Part shown: positions 55,344 through 64,000 of the stretch, in pieces
How the letters are laid out: each line of letters begins with the position of its first letter
Position numbering within the stretch: the first letter of the stretch is position 1
DNA from: Penium margaritaceum
Lineage: Eukaryota; Streptophyta; Zygnematophyceae; Desmidiales; Peniaceae
Length of the DNA stretch: 64,000 nt
Reading direction: 5' to 3'
Assembly: GCA_023375785.1 (NCBI GenBank)
Contig: SZWC01000509.1
Span: 268,878-332,877, forward strand
Notes under the pieces: model-generated
Told to the model about the DNA's origin: nothing
The model's database searches: none
The model's input: the letters and a program-made list of their open reading frames with translations, nothing else
Position numbers and translations under genes: made by a program

Positions 55344-56618
55344 TATGGAACCGCTTTTGGGTGTTCCATTGTGCAAAATGCAACACGTCATGGTGAAAGA
55401 CGGTTTCCGCACCTTCCATATAACACTGGTGCACTTCTACACCTTGTTTCAGGCGAGTGCGTTGAAGCCTTGTTTGACCATTGTGTAATGGTCCATCTAC
55501 AATAAGGTCTTGCATCCTTACTACTGAGTGTTTTTGTGTCTAACATGAGTTTGTCTACATGAGCATATCTACGTGAGCGTGTGTATATGTTTGTGTACAT
55601 GAGTGTGTCTACGTCAATGTGTCTAAGTGACTGTGTCTACGTCAGTGTGTTTACATGAGTGTGTCTATGTGAGTATGTCTACTTTCATGTATCTTTGTGA
55701 GTATGTTTATGTGAGTATGCCTATATTATTGCTTTGTGATACCCTTTGTCCACTGTAGCCGTTTGGACGGACTAGACATGCATTATGGAGCAATTCTTCT
55801 AAGTCAAGTCCTAATTGTGTAGCCCGTAGACACTAAGTGTGACATGCTTATTTGGCGTAGTCAGCTATGATCTCAGTGATTGTAAGGTGACGGTGCAAAC
55901 CTTGGAATGGGCTACCTTGGTGGCGACCCAAAGCATGAGAGGAAGCTTCTAGTCAGTCATGCCACTTGGAGGAGCGAGGATGCACGACGTGGCAAACTGA
56001 TGAGATGGCCCAACGTTGCCCTACAACTGATCCTCTAAGGAGCCACTATGTGCATAACTCTAGAGCCGGCTATAGGATTGTAAGTAAATGGCATTCTCAT
56101 GTGAGAGTGTGTGCACTCTAGAGATGAAGCTTTAGTGTGTGGAGAGTGCAGTTGCAACAGAATAATAGACTTGGAGACTTCTAGAAGCCTGAATTGGAAA
56201 TGAAAGGTAATAACAGGTTAATTACAATGAGGAATGTATAAGGTACTTATAGTGTTCGGCCGGCCTGTCTTGGCCTATGTATACAGCTCTCTTAGCTTGC
56301 TATAACAAGCTAATTGCACCTGAAGCTGGTACCCTACTTGCACCTATTGCCTAGTGCAAGAAGTGTCCGACTGTCACTCTATTCAGATCGATGGTTCACC
56401 TTGAATCATGTTCCCGCGCATGGAGGGTGCGCACTGCTCCGGCAAGCCTCCTCGTTGGCCTCTTATGACTCCCGACGGTGGGTGCGGTCACCGTGTTGTA
56501 CCCTTCACCGGAGAACTGCGACCATCGCATGGTCGCCATCATCGGTTTTTTTGCAGCCATTGACGGCGTCCATCGTCGGCGGTCCCGTCCAGATAGTCCC
56601 TCGGCGGGCGGCGTAACC
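55344..56618. other. No recognisable gene; contains a minisatellite
   Basis: Frames are short and without domains. Around 56035 a short stretch (GGAGCCACTATGTGC) also occurs in Copia-I copy A near 17152, so part may be Copia-I relic. The minisatellite is listed separately. Confidence 0.4.
55545..55735 (+). repeat. Minisatellite of about 12-14 bp units (GTGTCTACGTGAGT type)
   Basis: About 14 degenerate units alternate GTGTCTAC and ATGAGT/GTGAGT words. It is non-coding. Confidence 0.7.
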
Positions 56619-57219
56619 TGTCAGAAATATGACTCCGACAAGGTCCTCTTCCCTCGGATAATCCCGAGCTCTCGACACCGGTTCAGGTCTGGCACCGAAC
56701 CTACTCGGTAACGGCTAGTCGGTCACGACCATTCTACCAGAACCGAGCCGCCCCTAATAAAACGACCATGTCATCACACGTTCGGGTAGCGGAAAGAAGC
56801 CGTTGAAACTTGCTTTGTCCTGTTCTGTTGTATATACGGGGGATGTTCATTCCCTCCTCAGTTTAACCAGAACAGTTCTTCTCCTCCTACTCCCCTTTGG
56901 TTCTTTGGCCTCGCCGCCGTGTCTTCGCCCTGCTCGCACTCCGTTTCCTTGCCTTCGCAAGCCTCTCTCAGCTCTCCGCTATGTCTCTTGCGCTTCTTTG
57001 CTCAGTCCTCCGACTCATTCAGCCATCACTCATCCTATTCGTACTTTCTCTCACCAGCTTGTATATCTCGACTTTCTCACGTCTCGGTTTCCATCAACCT
57101 CTGTGACTAACTCCTTGGGACCGCTCTCGCTTACGTCACTCTGCTGATGCACTCATGTATGTTCCAACGCTTCTGCCCGCTTCTGCTGTTGCCACTCTCA
57201 TGCTTGCATTCTTCAGACA
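56619..57219 (+). repeat. Copia LTR (third family, 'Copia-V'), 601 bp
   Basis: It starts TGTCAGAAATATG and ends CTTCAGACA, directly before an intact copia primer site. GTATATACGG near 56830 may be the TATA box. No reverse transcriptase of this family is present; the internal region is cut at 58597 by Copia-IV. Confidence 0.7.
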
Positions 57220-57231
57220 TGGTATCAGAGC
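57220..57231 (+). promoter_or_regulatory. Primer-binding site TGGTATCAGAGC
   Basis: The canonical complement of the initiator tRNA-Met 3' end, immediately after an LTR ending in CA. The duplicate is at 60924-60935. Confidence 0.9.
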
Positions 57232-58596
57232 ACCAGGCGACATCACCTGGTATCCCGTAACCTCGTCATCGCTCTGTCGCCATTGCCTTGATCTGCACTC
57301 CCCTGCCGCCACCGCCATCGCCTCGCACCTCTCCACTTTGCCAGCAGCTGTCATCAGCAGCACTGCCTGATGAGTTCCCCACGTTGAAGAAACGTCTCGT
57401 CATCCTGAAGAAGCCCTGCGCCCATTCCACGCCCGTGGCCAACAATCGGTGACTCGTCGTCCACATCAGCCGCAAGCAACTCCCGAGCTGCTGCCTACCT
57501 TCAACTACCTGGAAGTTTCCTGCCATTCACCACCCACTGCTTCTCATCTCTTTGTCCTCCACAAGCACCTTCTCCCTTATCCGTTTCCCTCATCCACTTC
57601 ATCTTCTACTCGTCATCTTCAACCCACTTGCATCTATCATCTCGAGCAGCCTTCTTGCATCGCCATCTCACTCCGTCAGCAGCTGCAGCCAGACTACCAC
57701 CGTTGGGATATCGGACACCACCAGTCTTCCTGCTCCCATTGCAAGCCAACTGGGAAACAAGCCGTCACTCTCTTGACATTAGCGGACTAGTGCCTCTGCC
57801 CGCTGCTCGACACCCTCTGTCGCAACCAACTCCCTCAAACTGCCAAGATATCGGACACCACCAGTCTACCTGCCCACTGAGGGCTAACTGGGGAACAAGC
57901 TGTCGCTCTCCTGAAAGCAAAAGGAGTGGTTGTCTTGATGTGCCCCTCCGTTGTGTTACCTCTCATCTCGCCTTCCTCTGTGTGTCTCGTTCTCCACCTT
58001 CTTCCTCCAACATTGCTATCCACCTCCGTTCTTCGCGTCATCCTCATCCGCTGTCAACAGTCCTCCTTGTCCTCTTCGCCTCAGCCTCCTTAGCCTCATC
58101 AGCTGCCTGCATCATCTCACCTTCTTCTACTATCTTTCAGCCTCTCCATCATCTGCATTATTCGCGCCGTCTCCGCATCACTCCCCTTCATCAGCATCAT
58201 TCCGTAGCGCACCTGGTTTCGCCCCTGCACCCACTCATTCATCAATCGCCTCCTCATCGCTCGACCTCCGCATCGTTTTCCACTCGGCACAAGGATCTGC
58301 CCGGTCGCATTGCTCATTCCGCAACGACCTACACCCATGCCGAAAATTTCCGCAGCGCACGAGGTTCCGCCCCTGCGCCCACTCATTCATCAATCGCCTC
58401 CTCATCCTTCCGCCTCCGCATCACCTTCCGCTCGGCGCACGGATCTGCCCAGTCGCATCGCCTGTTGTGCGACGACTTGCACTCACGCCGAACCTTCCTG
58501 CAGCGCACGAGGTTCCGCCTTTGCGCCCAATCAGTCATCAACCACCTCCTCGTTCCTCTACTTTCCGCTCGCCACAAGGATTCGCCCGGTCGTATT
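57232..58596 (+). other. Internal leader of Copia-V with 148-bp tandem repeats, no recognised gene
   Basis: About 2.7 units of roughly 148 bp lie at 58204-58596, each starting GCAGCGCACGAGGTTCCGCC or similar. A shorter repeat (GATATCGGACACCACCAGTC) occurs at about 57707 and 57845. Long frames (57628-58602) come from low-stop, C-rich sequence and show no domain. No gag is seen, so this may be a non-autonomous element. Confidence 0.5.
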
Positions 58597-59173
58597 TGTT
58601 AGCTACTGAGCTAACCACCTCTGGCAGAGAAGCCGCGAAACCGAAAAGCTCACAAAGGTTTTTAGGCCTTCTTCCTTTGTTGACATGTGTCATGCACCCC
58701 AAACTTAATCAGGCATACACTTCACCTTCAAGAGTACTAACGCCTTAGCATTACATCTCAAGAAGAGCTCAAGTCGTCAATACGCAAGAGAGCATCAAGC
58801 AAGGGTTGATTGATCAACATGCAAGACAAGTCCTTTTATAGCTGTCTGTCCAGTCCTAGAACTAAAAAGCACATTCCTGGGAAGTGGCCTGAACCAGCCA
58901 CGTCACCAATAGACTTGCACTGTGGGCTTGACACATAAGCATCCTAGTGTCAAGGTGACAGACCAACCATGTAGTGTCCAAGAAGCTACGGACTTTCTTT
59001 CTTGGAAGCTTCCACAGCAAACAAGATATGCATGGGGCCAGGATCGACCTCATGACCTCTCACTTGGCCAAANTTGAGTCACACTACAACGGATCTAGGG
59101 GTCATACCTCCACAAGGGGCAGAGCATTCCTGATCCGTCCTACAACACTGAACAAGGGGCAAAAACATTCAAC
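58597..59173 (-). repeat. 3' LTR of Copia-IV (interrupted by an N at 59073)
   Basis: On the minus strand it starts TGTTGAATGTTTTTGCCCC after the purine tract AAGGGAGAGATT and ends GTAGCTAACA. A minus-strand TATA box (TATAAAA, plus 58834-58840) lies about 240 bp before its end. It inserts into the Copia-V repeat region. Confidence 0.8.
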
Positions 59174-59209
59174 AAATCTCTCCCTTGCACCTTGCGTCAG
59201 TGACCATCA

Positions 59210-60198
59210 TCATTCGTCATCACTTGCGTTGACCATGCCGACACCTTGCCTGCCCGCCTGGTGGAGATCCTTGTCCAGTGGCTTTGTAAGCATGTCAGCC
59301 CGGTTCAGCTTGGTGCCGACATACTCGAGCTCCACTGTCTGCTTGTAGACCAAGTCTCGAGCGTAGTGGTAGCGGATCTCGATGTGCTTTGTGCGCCTGG
59401 ACAGGACGGGGTTCTTTGACATGTCAATGGCGCTCATGTTGTCAATCTTGATGACCGTCGCCGTTGCCTGTGGTGCCTTCATCTCGGATAGCAAGCTTCG
59501 TAGCCACTGCATCTCTTTACACACCTCAGCCAAGGCGATGTACTCAGCTTCAGCTGTTGACAAAGAGACACATTCCTGCTTGCGACTTGCCCAACTGACT
59601 GCACCTCCATTCAACATACACACAAAGCCGGAGGTAGATTTTCTGTCATCGATATTCCCTCCCCAATCAGCATCAGTGTAGCACATGAGACGGAGTGATG
59701 CAGTTCCAGCGATGCCTCCAAACTGGAGCCCCACGTGCCGCGTCCCTTGAAGGTAGCGCATGATTTGCTTCACGGCGTGCCAGTGAAGTGGACCGGGATT
59801 GGCCACAAACCGGCTCACCTGCCCAACAGCATGGGCTATATCTGGTCGGGTGGCGACCATGGCATACATCAGACTGCCGACTGCAGACTGATATGGGATG
59901 CCCAGCATGTCAGTTTTCTCCGCTTCGTTGGATGGGGACATGGAGGTGGAGAGTTTGCACTCCGAGCTCATGGGTGTGCTGGCAGGTTTGCAATCTGCCA
60001 TGTCGTATCGTTTGAGGATGGAGTCGATGTATTTTGTCTGGTTCAGGCTGATGGTACCTGCTGCTCTGTCGCGCTTGATTGCAATTCCAAGATAGAAGTC
60101 AAGAGGACCCATGTCCTTCATCTTGAATCTGCTACTCAGCTGCCCCTTGAGATCGTCTAGCAGCTGCGTTGAAGAGGAGCATAGAATCAGGTCATCAA
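59210..60198 (-). CDS. Copia-IV reverse transcriptase C-terminus and RNase H (partial, intact frame)
   Basis: The frame carries SSRFKMKDMGPLDFYLGIAI, LNQTKYIDSILKRYDMADCK, IPYQSAVGSLMYAMVATRPD, CYTDADWGGNIDDRKSTSG, STAEAEYIAL and KIDNMSAIDM, ending MVNASDDE. All RNase H acidic positions are present and there is no internal stop over about 320 codons, unlike every other pol here. It ends at the N at 60199, just upstream of the YxDD region. The missing middle probably joins the frame at 62900-64000. Related to Copia-II but a separate family. Confidence 0.85.
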
Positions 60199-60199
60199 N

Positions 60200-60703
60200 T
60201 GTTAGCTACTGAGCTAACCACCTCCGGCAGAGAAGCCGCGAAACCGAAAAGCTCACAAAGGTTCTTACACCTTCTTCCTTTGCAGGTATGTGTCATGCAC
60301 CCCAAACTTAATCAGGCATACACTTCACCTTCAAGAGTACTAACGCCTTAGCATTACATCTCAAGAAGAGCTCAAGTCGTCAATACGCAAGAGAGCATCA
60401 AGCAAGGGTTGATTGATCAACATGCAAGACAAGTCCTTTTATAGCTGTCTGTCCAGTCCTAGAACTAAAAAGCACATTCCTGGGAAGTGGCCTGAACCAG
60501 CCACGTCACCAATAGACTTGCACTGTGGGCTTGACACATAAGCATCCTAGTGTCAAGGTGACAGACCAACCATGTAGCGTCCAAGAAGCTACGGACTTTC
60601 TTTCTTGGAAGCTTCCACAGCAAACAAGATATGCATGGGGCCAGGATCGACCTCATGACCTCTCACTTGGCCAAATCAACAAAATGGCCAAGGTAACCAC
60701 TCA
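60200..60703 (-). repeat. Duplicate of the Copia-IV LTR
   Basis: The sequence repeats 58597-59072 almost exactly and continues past it up to the N at 60704. Both ends are single-N joins, so this may be another assembly of the same LTR. Confidence 0.75.
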
Positions 60704-60704
60704 N

Positions 60705-62300
60705 CTCAGTCCTCCGACTCATTCAGCCATCACTCATCCTATTCGTACTTTCTCTCACCAGCTTGTATATCTCGACTTTCTCACGTCTCGGTTTCCATCA
60801 ACCTCTGTGACTAACTCCTTGGGACCGCTCTCGCTTACGTCACTCTGCTGATGCACTCATGTATGTTCCAACGCTTCTGCCCGCTTCTGCTGTTGCCACT
60901 CTCATGCTTGCATTCTTCAGACATGGTATCAGAGCACCAGGCGACATCACCTGGTATCCCGTAACCTCGTCATCGCTCTGTCGCCATTGCCTTGATCTGC
61001 ACTCCCCTGCCGCCACCACCATCGCCTCGCACCTCTCCACTTTGCCAGCAGCTGTCATCAGCAGCACTGCCTGATGAGTCCCCCACGTTGAAGAAACGTC
61101 TCGTCATCCTGAAGAAGCCCTGCGCCCATTCCACGCCCGTGGCCAACAATCGGTGACTCGTCGTCCACATCAGCCGCAAGCAACTCCCGAGCTGCTGCCT
61201 AACTTCAACTACCTGGAAGTTTCCTGCCATTCACCACCCACTGCTTCTCATCTCTTTGTCCTCCACAAGCACCTTCTCCCTTATCCGTTTCCCTCATCCA
61301 CTTCATCTTCTACTCGTCATCTTCAACCCACTTGCATCTATCATCTCGAGCAGCCTTCTTGCATCGCCATCTCACTCCGTCAGCAGCTGCAGCCAAACTA
61401 CCACCGTTGGGATATCGGACACCACCAGTCTTCCTGCTCCCATTGCAAGCCAACTGGGAAACAAGCCGTCACTCTCTTGACATTAGCGGACTAGTGCCTC
61501 TGCCCGCTGCTCGACGCCCTCTATCGCAACCAACTCCCTCAAACTGCCAGGATATCGGACACCACCAGTCTACCTGCCCACTGAGGGCTAACTGGGGAAC
61601 AAGCTGTCGCTCTCCTGAAAGCAAAAGGAGTGGTTGTCTCGATGTGCCCCTCCGCTGTATTACCTCTCATCTCGCCTTCCTCTGTGTGTCTCGTTCTCCA
61701 CCTTCTTCCTCCAACATTGCTATCCACCTCCGTTCTTTGCGTCATCCTCATCCGCTGTCAACAGTCCTCCTTGTCCTCTTCGCCTCAGCCTCCTTAGCCT
61801 CATCAGCTGCCTGCATCATCTCACCTTCTTCTACTATCTTTCAGCTTCTCCATCATCTGCATTATCCGCGCCGTCTCCGCATCACTCCCCTTCATCAGCA
61901 TCATTTCGTAGCGCACCTGGTTTCGCCATTGCACCCACTAATTCATCAATCACCTCCTCATCGCTCGACCTCCGCATCGTTTTCCACTCGGCACAAGGAT
62001 CTGCCCGGTCGCATTGCTCATTCCGCGACGACCTACACCCATGCCGAAAATTTCCGCAGCGCACGAGGTTCCGCCCCTGCGCCCACTCATTCATCAATCG
62101 CCTCCTCATCCTTCCGCCTCCGTATCACCTTCCGCTCGGCGCACGGATCTGCCCAGTCGCATCGCCTGTTGTGCGACGACCTGCACTCACGCCGAACCTT
62201 CCTGCAGCGCACGAGGTTCCGCCTTTGCGCCCAATCAGTCATCAACCACCTCCTCGTTCCTCTACTTTCCGCTCGCCACAAGGATTCGCCCGGTCGTATT
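60705..62300 (+). repeat. Duplicate of the Copia-V LTR end, primer site and leader (57000-58596)
   Basis: It starts inside the LTR (equivalent to 57000), repeats the primer site at 60924-60935 and runs to the Copia-IV LTR with only scattered substitutions. It begins at a single N. Confidence 0.85.
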
Positions 62301-62898
62301 TGTTAGCTACTGAGCTAACCACCTCTGGCAGAGAAGCCGCAAAACCGAAAAGCTCATAAAGGTTTTTAGGCCTTCTTCCTTTGTTGACATGTGTCATGCA
62401 CCCCAAACTTAATCAGGCATACACTTCACCTTCAAGAGTACTAACGCCTTAGCATTACATCTCAAGAAGAGCTCAAGTCGTCAATACGCAAGAGAGCATC
62501 AAGCAAGGGTTGATTGATCAGCATGCAAGACAAGTCCTTTTATAGCTGTCTGTCCAGTCCTAGAACTCAAAAGCACATTCCTGGGAAGTGGCCTGAACCA
62601 GCCACGTCACCAATAGACTTGCACTGTGGGCTTGACACATAAGCATCCTAGTGTCAAGGTGACAGACCAACCATGTAGCGTCCAAGAAGCTACGGACTTT
62701 CTTTCTTGGAAGCTTCCACAGCAAACAAGATATGCATGGGGCCAGGATCGACCTCATGACCTCTCACTTGGCCAAATCAACAAAATGGCCAAGGTAACCA
62801 CTCACCCACATGGTGTACTCACAGGTCATATCTCACAAGAGACAGAGCATAGTTGAGTCACACTACAACGGATCTAGGGGTCATACCTCCACAAGGGG
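62301..62898 (-). repeat. Copia-IV LTR, further copy (truncated at an N)
   Basis: The LTR end on the plus side is TGTTAGCTAC as at 58597. It contains the stretch (62776-62850) that is missing at the N in the 58597 copy, so the two together give the complete LTR sequence. Confidence 0.8.
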
Positions 62899-62899
62899 N

Positions 62900-64000
62900 A
62901 GCAGCAATGGCGAGCATTGACCGGATGGAGGCAAACGTCACAACTGGGGCAAAGGTCTCATCGTACTCTGCGCCAGGCCGTTGGGAGAACCCCTTTGCTA
63001 CCACCCGTGCCTTGTACTTGTCTATCTTGCCATCCTGTTTCCTTTTTACTTTCAGCACCCACTTGGACCCCACAACGTGAGCCCCAGCAGGTCTGTCCAC
63101 CAGCACCTAGGTCCCATTCTCTTCAATGGAGCTGAGTTCACTGTGAATTGCTTCGTCCCACTCTGCTTTGTCAGGCTAAGTGAGTGCTTCTGCGACAGAC
63201 GTTGGCTCCTCTTGAACCAAGAATGAATAGTTGAAGCCTGTCCATTCACCCCTATCTGCGTCGTAATGCTGCCGAGGTACTTTGAGGCGTGAACTGCTCC
63301 TTGAACCTGCTGGCTGGTGCTGTTGATGTAGAGGCTGGAGGTCTGGTTCGTCGTTGATGATGGGAGAGGCATCATCCTCATGTTCCGGAGGATCGGATAC
63401 GTCGGAATCAGAGTCTGATTCCTCCGAGTCATCTTCACGAGCTCCTCTCCCTGTTGCAGCACCTATCCCATGCCATTGTGCTGGTGCTTCGTCTCCCTCT
63501 TCTAGGAGAGTGAGCCACTCTCCCTGTTCTGGAGCGTTCTCGAGTTCGAGATGCTCTCCCTTACTCAGAGACATTTCGTGGAAATCCACGTCTTTGCTGC
63601 GGATGACCTTCTTGGCTCCTTGGTCCCACAGTCGATAGGCTTTGTGGGCGGTGTCGTAACCGATGAAAATACACTTTCGTGCTCTTGCATCGAGCTTTCC
63701 AGGGCCCTCACCAGCCTGGACCTTGGCAAACCCGGTGCAACCGAACACCTTGAGATGGGAGGCGTCCGGCTTCCTGCCTGACCATGCTTCTTGAGGCGTC
63801 TTCAACTGCTGTGTCTGCTTCTTCTTGCCTCTCCTTCGCAGAGCTGCTGCAGGTGTGAGGTTCACAAGGTATGTAGCCGTACGTGCTGCTTCAGCCCAGA
63901 ACCTAGGAGGAAGCTTGGCGTCAAAGAGCATGCACCTTGTCATGCCTAGGAGCGTCTGGTTCATCCTCTCTGCTACGCCGTTGCTTTGAGGTGAGTAGGG
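62900..64000 (-). pseudogene. Copia-IV integrase C-terminus, linker and reverse transcriptase N-terminus (runs off the window)
   Basis: From the right edge leftwards: MNQTLLGMTRCMLFDAKLPP, FWAEAARTATYLVNLTPAAA, HLKVFGCTGFAKVQAGEG and FIGYDTAHKAYRLWDQ (integrase C-terminus), then an acidic linker (EESDSDSDVSDPPEHEDD). The reverse transcriptase start follows: KWVLKVKRKQDGKIDKYKAR, VVAKGFSQRPGAEYDETFAP. Two TAGs break it: 63107-63109 (the NGTW tryptophan of copia elements) and 63176-63178. The element continues beyond 64000. Confidence 0.8.

Noticed and set aside
57628-58602. A 324-codon Ser/His-rich frame (and its copy at 61332-62306) as a gene
   Set aside because: Low-stop C-rich repeat leader, no domain, overlapping frames of similar length in other registers.
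1-64000. CRISPR arrays, bacterial operons, ribosomal RNA genes
   Set aside because: No regularly spaced short direct repeats with unique spacers, no ribosome-binding-site/operon structure and no rRNA-like sequence seen; the content is eukaryotic repeats.

Overview
This 64 kb window looks like repeat-dominated nuclear DNA from a plant-like eukaryote. I found no host gene I can defend. The evidence is nested Ty1/copia and Ty3/gypsy LTR retrotransposons, primer-binding sites matching plant-type initiator tRNA-Met, hAT DNA transposons with 8-bp target duplications, and a hAT transposase of the BED-finger/DUF659/dimerisation type. A large charophyte-type algal or plant genome is my best guess, but this is an inference at low to moderate confidence.

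Layout from left to right. 1-6.5 kb is a decayed gypsy element (copy 1) carrying a solo LTR. 6.5-7.65 kb is a copia LTR plus leader, interrupted by a 4.77-kb hAT element (7654-12422) with a broken transposase gene. 12.5-20.5 kb holds two decayed copies (A and B) of a copia family I call Copia-I, with a 467-bp hAT-type MITE inside copy A. 21.4-24.06 kb is the 3' end of a minus-strand Copia-II element, abutting a second gypsy copy (24.06-31.04 kb). 31.5-37.8 kb is a nearly complete plus-strand Copia-II element with 688-bp LTRs and a CAATG target duplication. 37.8-43.4 kb is an array of about 60 units of 87 bp next to an RNase H-like fragment on the minus strand, followed by (CT)n/(GT)n microsatellites and a duplicated copy. 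47-55.3 kb holds minus-strand Copia-II pieces and a 935-bp hAT-type MITE. 56.6-64 kb holds a third copia LTR with a canonical primer-binding site and a younger minus-strand copia element (Copia-IV), both duplicated around single-N joins.

The most interesting signals are these. (1) Both gypsy copies carry a second retropepsin-like domain plus its upstream domain after RNase H, where an integrase would be expected, and no integrase is visible. (2) In aligned copies of several families, in-frame TAG/TAA codons repeatedly sit where the sister copy has CAG/CAA. Methylation-driven C-to-T decay is the most economical explanation, but some of these stops are shared between copies. (3) Copia-II primer sites match the anticodon arm of initiator tRNA-Met, implying half-tRNA priming. 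(4) Copia-II LTRs contain a tRNA-Arg-like segment with A and B boxes. (5) Several single-N joins are followed by a repeat of sequence already seen, so much of the apparent tandem duplication may come from assembly.
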